From CAIURC01 sp043777315 (GTDB taxonomy: Bacteria > Verrucomicrobiota > Verrucomicrobiia > Chthoniobacterales > Chthoniobacteraceae), in assembly GCA_043777315.1 (NCBI GenBank), contig JAYVPW010000097.1, positions 60,394-124,393 on the forward strand: a stretch of DNA of 64,000 nt. The letters are read 5' to 3'. The first letter of the stretch is position 1. Each line of letters starts with the position of its first letter. This document shows positions 35,598 through 43,223 of the stretch, piece after piece. The translations under genes and the position numbers were made by a program. The notes under the pieces were generated by a model. It made no database searches, was not told the DNA's origin, and worked only from the letters and a program-made list of their open reading frames with translations.

Positions 35598-36077
35598 CTA
35601 ATTGCTCCGGCGCGCGAGCGCGACCTTGCCGGTGCGGGTGAGGTCGCCGATGCCGAAGGGCTCCATGAGCACGAGAAACTTCGCGATCTTGCTCTCGTTG
35701 CCGGTCACCTCGATCGAGACGTTTTTGTGCTGCACGTCGATGATCTTCGCGCGGAAAATGTCGCAGATTTGCAGGACCTCGGCGCGCGTCTCGGCGTTCA
35801 CATTCACGCGGAGGAGGACGAGTTCGCGATCGACGGCCTCGTCTTCGCGGAAGTCCTGAATCTCAATCACATCGATCAGCTTGTTGAGCTGCTTGGTCAC
35901 CTGCTCGAGCACGGTGTCGTCGCCGCGCACGACGATGGTCATGCGGGAGGTGGAAGGGTCGAGCGACGGACCGACATTGAGCGTGTCGATATTGAAGCCG
36001 CGTCCGCTGAACATGCCGGCCACGCGCGTGAGCACGCCGAACTTGTTTTCGACCAAAACCGAGATCGTGTGTCGCAT
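35598..36077 (-). CDS. ilvN: Acetolactate synthase small (regulatory) subunit
   Basis: 159 residues. The N-terminal ACT domain has MRHTISVLVENKFGVLTRVAGMFSGRGFNI and the DTLNVGPSLDP region, typical of the IlvN/IlvH feedback site. The second domain has RELVLLRVNVNAETRAEVLQ and a C-terminal VTGNESKIAKFLVLMEPFG motif. Binds valine and activates IlvB/IlvI. The large subunit is not adjacent. Confidence 0.95.
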   Translation of the reverse strand: MRHTISVLVENKFGVLTRVAGMFSGRGFNIDTLNVGPSLDPSTSRMTIVVRGDDTVLEQVTKQLNKLIDVIEIQDFREDEAVDRELVLLRVNVNAETRAEVLQICDIFRAKIIDVQHKNVSIEVTGNESKIAKFLVLMEPFGIGDLTRTGKVALARRSN

Positions 36078-36142
36078 AAAAGGGCGGCGAAACTGGAGAA
36101 ACCGGTGCAGCGCGTCAAGAGCCGACGCGGCTTCTCCCCACC

Positions 36143-36847
36143 TTATCCTCGCGACGGCAGCAGCATTTCAAAAGTCGTTCCGCCCAGATCGCTGCGATGG
36201 CGGATGATGCCGCCGAGTTGCTGGGCAAAACCGAGCGCGACCGTGAGCCCGAGACCGGCGGCGTTTTGCTTTTTCTTCAGCGAAAAGAATGGCGCAAAAA
36301 TTTTCTCCGTCATCTCGGGCGGGACGCCGTCGCCGTCGTCAGTGACAGCGAGGCAGACCCAGCGGATCGGCTGCGCGGCGGAACTCGTGGCGGCCGTGGG
36401 CTCGTCGCCTTGAATTTTGATGCGGACATTTCCGCCGGCGGCGGTCGCTTCGCAGGCGTTGCGCACGAGCTCGGTGATCGCCGTTTTCACCCGGCTCATG
36501 TCGCCCCAGACGTTCGGTAGATCCGCCGCCACGTCGATTTCGATCTTCGTTTTCGCCCCGCGGAAGGCATCGAAACCGGGACGCAGGAATTGGATGAATT
36601 CGCCGAGGTCGATCTCGCGCCAAATCACCGTGGAGGGGCGCACGAGCGAATGTGTGCGGTCCATGAGCTCCGAGGCGGCACGCGCGCCGTCCTGAATTTT
36701 TTTGAGACCGGCGACGGTCGGCTTGTCGAGATTGCTGTTGTCGAGCATCAGGCCGACGTAGCCGTGGAAAAGCGTCAGGATGTTGTTCATCCGGTGCGCG
36801 AGGCCGCGGACGAGTTGGTCCTGAAATTCCGAGTGATCGATCTGCAT
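36143..36847 (-). CDS. Soluble sensor histidine kinase
   Basis: 234 residues. No membrane or input domain. The phospho-accepting His lies in VRGLAHRMNNILTLF. ATP-binding motifs: N box ITELVRNACEAT, G1 VTDDGDGVPP, F box IFAPFFSLKK and G2 AAGLGLTVALGFAQ. HisKA/HATPase organisation of the HRMNN type. Its partner regulator and signal are unknown; the regulator at 28278 is distant. Confidence 0.88.
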   Translation of the reverse strand: MQIDHSEFQDQLVRGLAHRMNNILTLFHGYVGLMLDNSNLDKPTVAGLKKIQDGARAASELMDRTHSLVRPSTVIWREIDLGEFIQFLRPGFDAFRGAKTKIEIDVAADLPNVWGDMSRVKTAITELVRNACEATAAGGNVRIKIQGDEPTAATSSAAQPIRWVCLAVTDDGDGVPPEMTEKIFAPFFSLKKKQNAAGLGLTVALGFAQQLGGIIRHRSDLGGTTFEMLLPSRG

Positions 36848-36891
36848 GGGGAGCAGACCTGAGACTAGCAGGAGGCATACTTGGCTGGCGC

Positions 36892-37039
36892 TTTTAACCG
36901 CGAAGGAGCGAAGGAGCGAAGATGAAGAGGGTGGATCGGACTCGCGCCAGCATTTCCTATCCGCGTCTCCCCTCCTTGTTTGGAGCGTGCCGGGAGGTGA
37001 CTCCGTTTCTCTCCCTCCTTCGCTCCTTCGCGGTTAAAA
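36892..37039. repeat. Family G inverted repeat with octamer arms
   Basis: The left arm TTTTAACCGCGAAGGAGCGA repeats with period 8 (GAAGGAGC). The right arm TCCTTCGCTCCTTCGCGGTT continues to AAAA. A loop of about 90 bases lies between. It sits between the histidine kinase and birA, ending just 3 bases from the birA stop. Confidence 0.85.
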
Positions 37040-37041
37040 AT

Positions 37042-38022
37042 TTAGACTCCGTCGGCAATCACGGTGACCTCGCCCGCGACGAGGCAGTGCGAGGTGCCGG
37101 AGGCGTCGCGCAAGAGCAGGTGCCCGTCGGGATCGAGCCCTTCCGCGATGCCCTCGATCCGCGCCTCGCCCGCGCCGAGCTGAATCCAGCGTCCGAGCAA
37201 GGCGCTGCGGCGGGTGGCTTCGGCGATGATTTCGGGAAAGGTCGAGTCGAGGGAGAAGAGGCGCGTTTCCAGTTCGCGGAACATCGCCACGGCGAGCGCT
37301 GAGCGATCCACGACCTGTCCGCCGGCTTCGCGGAGGGAGGTCGCTTTCTCCGAGAGTTCCGGCGGAAAATCGGCGGCGGCGTGGTTCACATTCACGCCGA
37401 TGCCGAGCACGGCGAAGGGCTGCTGCGCTTGATCCGCGCCCATTTCGACCAGAATGCCGGCCACCTTTTTCCCGTTGATGTGGAGGTCGTTCGGCCACTT
37501 GATTTCGATGCGGACGCGCAGTGTTTTTTCGATCGCCGCCGCGAGGGCGACGGCAGCGCAGGTCGTGAGGCGCGGCCACTGCGCGAGGGGAAGCGACGGA
37601 CGCAGCAGGAGCGAGAACCAGAGCCCGAGGTGCGACGGCGACTCCCATTTCCGGCCGAAACGTCCGCGCCCAGCGTTCTGCCGTTCGGCAAAAACGGCGA
37701 CCCCGGCGGCAGCGCCATTGCGGCCGAGCTCGGCGGCACGGTCGTTGGTCGAGTCGGTTTCTTCGAACACCAAAATCTCGCGAATGAGCGCGCTTTCGCC
37801 GAGCCGGGCGAGGAGATCATCGGCGATGAGACGGTCGGGCGAAGCGACGAGCCGGCAGCCGAGTCCCGGCCGCTCCTCGATCCCGAATCCGGCGCCGCTG
37901 AGTCCGGCGATCCGCGCTTCGATCTCTGGCAAAGATGCGCCGAGCAGCTCCGCCAGCTCCCCGCTGGAATGATGCGGCCCCGCGCGCAACGCCCGCAACA
38001 GCGCCACATCGAGCGCGCTCAC
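37042..38022 (-). CDS. birA: Biotin-[acetyl-CoA-carboxylase] ligase
   Basis: 326 residues from GTG at 38022. An N-terminal winged-helix (DVALLRALRAGPHHSSGELA) gives possible repressor activity. The ligase core has ETDSTNDRA, AERQNAGRGRFGRKWESP, IEIKWPNDLHINGKKVAGIL and VLGIGVNVNH, all BirA landmarks. The C-terminal SH3-like domain ends with HCLVAGEVTVIA. It overlaps the nadC stop (GTGA), so nadC and birA are one unit. Confidence 0.96.
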   Translation of the reverse strand: MSALDVALLRALRAGPHHSSGELAELLGASLPEIEARIAGLSGAGFGIEERPGLGCRLVASPDRLIADDLLARLGESALIREILVFEETDSTNDRAAELGRNGAAAGVAVFAERQNAGRGRFGRKWESPSHLGLWFSLLLRPSLPLAQWPRLTTCAAVALAAAIEKTLRVRIEIKWPNDLHINGKKVAGILVEMGADQAQQPFAVLGIGVNVNHAAADFPPELSEKATSLREAGGQVVDRSALAVAMFRELETRLFSLDSTFPEIIAEATRRSALLGRWIQLGAGEARIEGIAEGLDPDGHLLLRDASGTSHCLVAGEVTVIADGV

Positions 38023-38879
38023 GGGAGCAGCTCGAGCGAAAAATCGATCGCCGGCGCGGAGTGCGTCAGCGCGCCGACCGAGATGAAATCGACGCCCGTC
38101 GCCGCGATCACCCCGATGTTTTCCAGCGTCACGCCGCCGCTCGCCTCGAGCTCCACGCGCCCCGCCGCCGCGCTGACCGCTTCGCGCAGCTCACCCGTCG
38201 TCATATTATCGAGCAGGATCACATCGACGCCGGTGAGCCCGAGAAATTCGCGCACCTGCCCGAGTGTGTCCGCCTCCAGCTCCACGCGGACGCCCGGATG
38301 GGCGGCGCGAAACGTGTCGATCGCCGCCTGCAACGCGCCCGTGTTTCCCGCCGCGAGCAGATGATTGTCCTTCACCATCACCATGTCGAAGAGCCCGAAC
38401 CGGTGATTCACGCCGCCGCCCGCGACCACCGCCGCCTTTTCCAGCGCGCGCAGTCCCGGCGTGGTTTTGCGTGTGTCGAGGATGCGCGCCTTGTGTTTGC
38501 CCGCAGCCTCGACGAAGCGCCGCGTCAGCGTCGCGACGCCCGAGAGCCGTTGGAGAAAATTCAGCGCCACGCGTTCCGCCGTCAGGATCGAGCGGACCGG
38601 CCCGCTGATTTCCAGCACTGGATTTCCCTTCAAAAGACGCGCGCCCGATTCGTTCACGATCTTCACTTCGAGTCCGGCATCCACCCGCCGGAAGACCTCG
38701 GCCGCCGTCTCCACGCCCGCCGCCACCGCCGGTTGCTTCGTGAAAATGCGCGCCTTTCCCGACTCTTCGCCGACAAAAAAAAGCGAGGTGAGATCGCCGG
38801 CGCCAATGTCCTCCGCCAGCGCGATGCCGATGGAATCGTGGGGCGTGTCGAGGGTTGAAAGTTGAGAGTTGAGGGACAC
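38019..38879 (-). CDS. nadC: Nicotinate-nucleotide pyrophosphorylase (quinolinate phosphoribosyltransferase)
   Basis: 286 residues from GTG at 38879; a TTG at 38915 would add 12 residues. NadC makes nicotinate mononucleotide for NAD. Landmarks: ALAEDIGAGDLTS near the start, ALNFLQRLSGVATLTR, ILDTRKTTPGLRALEK, GGGVNHRFGLFDMVMVKDNH, and VELEASGGVTLENI with FISVGALTHSAPAIDFSL. The N-terminal residues SLNSQLSTL are encoded by a GTTGARN heptamer array, so the native start was altered or replaced. Confidence 0.92.
   Translation of the reverse strand: MSLNSQLSTLDTPHDSIGIALAEDIGAGDLTSLFFVGEESGKARIFTKQPAVAAGVETAAEVFRRVDAGLEVKIVNESGARLLKGNPVLEISGPVRSILTAERVALNFLQRLSGVATLTRRFVEAAGKHKARILDTRKTTPGLRALEKAAVVAGGGVNHRFGLFDMVMVKDNHLLAAGNTGALQAAIDTFRAAHPGVRVELEADTLGQVREFLGLTGVDVILLDNMTTGELREAVSAAAGRVELEASGGVTLENIGVIAATGVDFISVGALTHSAPAIDFSLELLP
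38854..38874. repeat. Heptamer array at the 5' end of nadC
   Basis: Three units GTTGAAA, GTTGAGA, GTTGAGG on the plus strand, read as QLSTL-type residues on the coding strand. Another period-7 array in a coding region. No complementary arm nearby. Confidence 0.7.
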
Positions 38880-38915
38880 GGAGTTTGGAAAGTTCAGAAA
38901 ACGGCAATAAGCCAA

Positions 38916-39044
38916 GTCATCCTGAGCGAAGCGCCGGCGGAGTCGAAGGACCTCTTACTTCTCCCCTCTCAGCGCGCGCGACTCGTGGGAAAAGTAAGAG
39001 GTCCTTCGACTGCGCCCGCAAAGCCAGGCTTCGCTCAGGATGAT
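38916..39044. repeat. Family A inverted repeat, copy 4
   Basis: GTCATCCTGAGCGAAGCGCC to GCTCAGGATGAT with the GTCGAAGGACCTCTTACTTC inner arm and complement. It fills the gap between nadC and odhB and ends 7 bases from the odhB stop codon. Confidence 0.9.
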
Positions 39045-39050
39045 GGCGAT

Positions 39051-40214
39051 TTACAGCCCGAGCATCAGCCGCGCGGGGCTCTCGATGCATTCTTTGAGGC
39101 GGATGAGGAACGTGACGGCTTCCTTTCCATCGACGACGCGGTGGTCGTAGCTGAGCGCGAGATACATCATCGGACGGATGACGACCTGGCCTTTTTCGGC
39201 GACGGGGCGCTCCTGGATTTTGTGCATCCCGAGGATGCCGGACTGCGGCGGATTCAGGATCGGCGTGCTCAGCAGGCTGCCGTAAACGCCGCCGTTGCTG
39301 ATCGTAAAAACGCCGCCCTGCAGGTCTTCGATTTTGATTTTTCCCTCGCGCGCCTTGGCCGCGTAACCCGCGAGGTCGCGCTCGATGTCGGCGAAGGATT
39401 TCTGATCCGCATCGCGCACGACCGGGACCACGAGTCCGCGCTCGGTGCCGACGGCGACGCCGATGTCGAAGAAATGATTTTGCACGAGATCGTCGCCTTC
39501 CATCCGCCCGTTGATCGTCGGCACAGCTTGGAGCGCGCTGACGGTGGCTTTGATGAAGAACGACATGAAGCCGAGCTTGGTCCCGTGCTCCTTCGTGAAG
39601 GCCTCCTGCATTTCCGAGCGCAGCCGCATCACCGCGCTCATGTCGCACTCGTTGAAGGTCGTGAGAATCGCCGCGGTGTGCTGCGCCATCACGAGCTGCG
39701 CGGCGATCTTGCGGCGCAGCGGACTGAGTCGTTTGCGCGTGCTGCGGCCCTCGCGGACGGCGACGGGCTCCGGAGCGACGGCGCTTTGCGCGTGGGTTGG
39801 AACGCTCTCTTTCGCTGAAGAAAGCGCGGCGGAAATACTCGGCGTCACCGTGGCTTCGCGCTGCGGGACCGGCGTCGCCTTCATCGTGTGCGCCGGCGCG
39901 ACTTCGCTCGGCGAAGCGAGCGCGGTGACGGGCTTCTCCTGCTCCTTTTCCTTTTTGCCCTTCTTCGCAGGCACCGCACCGGCCTCGTCGATGCTCGCGA
40001 CGACCTCGCCGATTTTCACCTCGGCTCCGGCTTGCGCGATGATGTGCAGCACGCCGGCCTTTTCGGCCGTTATTTCAGTCGAGACTTTGTCGGTATCGAG
40101 CGAAAGCAGGACGTCGCCGACGGCGACGATATCGCCGTCATTTTTCAGCCACGCGGAGATGACGCCGCTGGTGATCGATTCGCCGACGGCGGGGATTTTG
40201 ACTTCGAGAGACAT
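39051..40214 (-). CDS. odhB: Dihydrolipoamide succinyltransferase (E2 of 2-oxoglutarate dehydrogenase)
   Basis: 387 residues. The lipoyl domain is at the N-terminus (MSLEVKIPAVGESITSG, lipoylated Lys in DTDKVSTE). The catalytic domain has RKRLSPLRRKIAAQLVMAQ, TFNECDMSAVMRLRSE, and LSYDHRVVDGKEAVTFL with the catalytic His and Asp. The roughly 100-residue linker between them is Pro/Ala/Lys-rich and I cannot find a peripheral subunit-binding domain, normally a 35-residue helical module. Downstream of sucA with a 28-base gap. TCA-cycle enzyme complex. Confidence 0.93.
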   Translation of the reverse strand: MSLEVKIPAVGESITSGVISAWLKNDGDIVAVGDVLLSLDTDKVSTEITAEKAGVLHIIAQAGAEVKIGEVVASIDEAGAVPAKKGKKEKEQEKPVTALASPSEVAPAHTMKATPVPQREATVTPSISAALSSAKESVPTHAQSAVAPEPVAVREGRSTRKRLSPLRRKIAAQLVMAQHTAAILTTFNECDMSAVMRLRSEMQEAFTKEHGTKLGFMSFFIKATVSALQAVPTINGRMEGDDLVQNHFFDIGVAVGTERGLVVPVVRDADQKSFADIERDLAGYAAKAREGKIKIEDLQGGVFTISNGGVYGSLLSTPILNPPQSGILGMHKIQERPVAEKGQVVIRPMMYLALSYDHRVVDGKEAVTFLIRLKECIESPARLMLGL

Positions 40215-40242
40215 GGCGGGATTTTTGATTGCTGATTGCTGA

Positions 40243-42990
40243 TTAGCCGAGCGTGAAGGCGTCCGCGACGATGAGCGCCTGCTCGCGTTTGTGGATGCCG
40301 AGCGAGCCGACGGCGGGACTGGCGCTGGCCGCGCGGCCGGCGTACCAGATTTGCTTTTCGAGCAGGCGCGTGAGCTGCCAGCCGAGGTGATTCCACGCGC
40401 CCATGTTTTGGGATTCCTCCTGGCACCAGACGAAAGTCTTCGCGTTCGGGTAAACTTTCACCGCCTCGAGAATCTGCGCGGTGTCGAGCGGGTAAAGCTG
40501 CTCGACCCTGATGAATGCTGCATCCGCGAGCTTCTTCTCGTCCCGATGCTTGAGCAGATCGTAGTAAATTTTGCCGGTGCAGAAGACGAGGCGCTTGATC
40601 TTGTCGGGCTTGGCAAGGAGCGGGCCGTGGAGGATTTCGTGGAAGCCATCGTTCGTGAAATCCTCCAGCTTCGAGGCTGCGGCTTCGAGGCGGAGCATGC
40701 TTTTCGGCGTCATCAAAACGAGCGGCTTGCGGAAGGCGCGCTTCATCTGGCGGCGGAGCGCGTGGAAATATTGCGCCGGTGTCGTGAGGTTGCAGACCTG
40801 CAAATTCTCCTCGCCGCAGAGCTGGAGGAACCGCTCGAGCCGCGCGCTGGAATGCTCCGGCCCCTGGCCTTCGTAGCCGTGCGGGAGCAGGAGCACGATG
40901 CTGCTCGGGCGCTGCCACTTCGACTCCGCCGACGAGATGAACTGGTCGATGATGACCTGCGCGCCATTCGCGAAATCGCCGAACTGCGCCTCCCACATGC
41001 AGAGCATTTCCGGGTAGTTCAGCGAGTAGCCATAGTCGAATCCGAGCACCGCCTGCTCGCTGAGGAGCGAGTTGTAAATGCAGAGCCGGCCTTGATCGGG
41101 CGACAAATGCTGGAGCGGGCAGTAACGGTCGCGCGTCTTTTCGTCATACAAATACGAGTGCCGCTGGCTGAAGGTCCCGCGCCGGCAATCCTGTCCGCTG
41201 AGCCGTACGGCGAGACCTTCGAGCAGCAGCGAGCCCATCGCCAGCGCCTCGCCGAACGCCCAATCGAAACCGTCGCCGCGCTTCAAAGTGTCCACGCGTT
41301 TATCGAGGAAAAACTTCTTCAGCTTCGGCAAAACGCGGAAACCGTCCGGCACGGTCGTGAGCCCGCGGACGAGCTCCTCGACGCGCTCGCGGCTGATCTT
41401 CGTCTCGACCGGCGCGAAGGAAAACGGCGGTTGAAACACGGCCGTCGATTCGGCGAATTTGCTGATCGTCTGCTCGGTCTCCGCGGCCTTCACCTCCGCG
41501 AAAGTCGCCTCGTAGCGCGCGTCGAATTCCTTCTTCAACTCCGCCTCGGCCTCGAGCGAAAGCACCCCGGAATCGGCGAGCGTTTTCTTGAAGATCGTGC
41601 CGACCGAGGGGTGCGAGCCGATCTCGGCGTAGAGGGACGGCTGGGTGAAAAGCGGCTCGTCGGTTTCGTTGTGGCCGTAGCGCCGGTAGCAATACATGTC
41701 GATGAACACGTCGGCCTTGAAGGTCTGCCGGAACTCGAACGCGAGCTCCGCGCAGAAGCGCACGGCGACCGGGTCGTCGCCGTTCACGTGGAGCACCGGA
41801 GCCTCGATCATTTTCGCCACATCGGTGCAGTAGCGCGACGAACGCGCATCGGCGGGGAGGGTCGTGAAACCGATCTGATTATTCACGACGAAGTGGACCG
41901 TGCCGCCGGTCCGGTAGCCCTGGAGCTGCGACATGTTCAGCACTTCCGCGACGATCCCCTGCCCGGCGAGCGCCGCGTCGCCGTGGATCAAAACGGGCAC
42001 CACTTTTCCCCGCTCGACCGTGTCTTTCCGCATCCGCTGCCGCGCGCGCGCCATGCCTTGCACGACGCCATCGACGGCCTCGAGATGGCTCGGATTTGCG
42101 GAGAGCCGGAGGGCGACTTTCGAGCCGTCGTCGAGCGTGCGCTCGGTGGTGTAGCCGAGGTGATATTTCACATCGCCGTCGCCGCCGACGGTGTTCGGCA
42201 TGAAGTTCTCCGAGAACTCCGCGAACATCACGCGGAGCGGTTTTTGCAGAAATTCGCGGATGACGCTGAGCCGTCCGCGGTGCGCCATGCCGATCACGAG
42301 CTCCTCGACTTTGAACTTCGGGCAGTTCTCCAGCAGTGCGTGGAGGAAGACGATCATCGACTCGCCGCCCTCGATCGAGAAGCGCTTCTGCCCGACGTAG
42401 CGCGTGTGGAGGAAATGCTCGAACGTCTCGACGGATTGAATCTGGTGCAGCATCCGGCGGAGCGTTTCCGGCGGGAGCGCGGGACCGGTGCGACGCGATT
42501 CGAGCTTCTCGCGAATCCAATTCCGCACGCGCGGATTCTGGATGTGCATGAACTCCGCGCCGATGTGCTCGCAGTAGGTCGCCTCGAGCTGGCCGACCAT
42601 TTCGCGCAGCCGCATCCGCTTGCCGCCGAGGAAAAATTTCGAGCTGACTTCGAGGTCGAGATCCTTCGCGTCGAAGCCGAGTTCGCGCAGCGAAAGCATC
42701 GGATTTTCCGGCCGCGCATTTGCCAGCGGATCGAGGCTGGCAATGGTGTGGCCGAGCGTGCGGTAGGCGTAAACGAGGCCGTCCACGCGGGTCTGCAATG
42801 GTCCGTCCGCGTTCGCCTCGGGCGCTGTGCTCGCACCGTCCGCGCCGTTTTTCGACTGCACAGACCCGAGCTCGAATCCTTCGAAAAAAGCGGCCCAGGT
42901 GGAGTCCACGGCGGCGGGATCTTTTCGCCAAAGTTCGTAATTTTGCTCCAGCAAATCGGCGTTGAAACGCGTCGCAAACGAGATGGCCAT
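40243..42990 (-). CDS. sucA: 2-oxoglutarate dehydrogenase E1 component
   Basis: 915 residues from ATG at 42990 (MAISFATRFNADLLEQN); an upstream in-frame start is less natural. Thiamine diphosphate-dependent decarboxylase. Features: the N-terminal E2-binding segment (LLEQNYELWRKDPAAVDSTW), EQLGMAHRGRL-equivalent VIGMAHRGRLSVIREFL, GDVKYHLGYT, the ThDP motif region GDAALAGQGIVAEVLNMSQL, FVVNNQIGFTT and HGYEGQGPEHSSARLERFLQ. Full length, operon with odhB. Lipoamide dehydrogenase is not present here. Confidence 0.97.
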   Translation of the reverse strand: MAISFATRFNADLLEQNYELWRKDPAAVDSTWAAFFEGFELGSVQSKNGADGASTAPEANADGPLQTRVDGLVYAYRTLGHTIASLDPLANARPENPMLSLRELGFDAKDLDLEVSSKFFLGGKRMRLREMVGQLEATYCEHIGAEFMHIQNPRVRNWIREKLESRRTGPALPPETLRRMLHQIQSVETFEHFLHTRYVGQKRFSIEGGESMIVFLHALLENCPKFKVEELVIGMAHRGRLSVIREFLQKPLRVMFAEFSENFMPNTVGGDGDVKYHLGYTTERTLDDGSKVALRLSANPSHLEAVDGVVQGMARARQRMRKDTVERGKVVPVLIHGDAALAGQGIVAEVLNMSQLQGYRTGGTVHFVVNNQIGFTTLPADARSSRYCTDVAKMIEAPVLHVNGDDPVAVRFCAELAFEFRQTFKADVFIDMYCYRRYGHNETDEPLFTQPSLYAEIGSHPSVGTIFKKTLADSGVLSLEAEAELKKEFDARYEATFAEVKAAETEQTISKFAESTAVFQPPFSFAPVETKISRERVEELVRGLTTVPDGFRVLPKLKKFFLDKRVDTLKRGDGFDWAFGEALAMGSLLLEGLAVRLSGQDCRRGTFSQRHSYLYDEKTRDRYCPLQHLSPDQGRLCIYNSLLSEQAVLGFDYGYSLNYPEMLCMWEAQFGDFANGAQVIIDQFISSAESKWQRPSSIVLLLPHGYEGQGPEHSSARLERFLQLCGEENLQVCNLTTPAQYFHALRRQMKRAFRKPLVLMTPKSMLRLEAAASKLEDFTNDGFHEILHGPLLAKPDKIKRLVFCTGKIYYDLLKHRDEKKLADAAFIRVEQLYPLDTAQILEAVKVYPNAKTFVWCQEESQNMGAWNHLGWQLTRLLEKQIWYAGRAASASPAVGSLGIHKREQALIVADAFTLG

Positions 42991-43058
42991 AAAGTGGGCG
43001 CGAAACCTACGCGCGCCCCGGAATCGCACCAACCGAATTTCGTGCGCGCGCATTCTCG

Positions 43059-43193
43059 GTCATCCTGAGCGCAGCGAAGCGGAGTCGAAGGACCTCTTAC
43101 TTCTCCCCCCGTTGCGCGCGCGTATCGCGGAGGGGGAGAAGTAAGAGGTCCTTCGACTGCGCTTCGCAAAGCCGAAGCTCCGCTCAGGATGAC
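43059..43193. repeat. Family A inverted repeat, copy 5
   Basis: GTCATCCTGAGCGCAGCGAA to CTCAGGATGAC with inner GTCGAAGGACCTCTTACTTC and complement; the loop contains GCGCGCGCG. Located upstream of sucA and downstream of the AsmA-like gene. Confidence 0.9.
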
Positions 43194-43223
43194 CGTCTGG
43201 ACGGAGCGTCCGCTGACGCAGAC

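Noticed and set aside
40291..43068. Plus-strand open frame of 925 codons
   Set aside because: Exact mirror of sucA; no family features, charged low-complexity composition.
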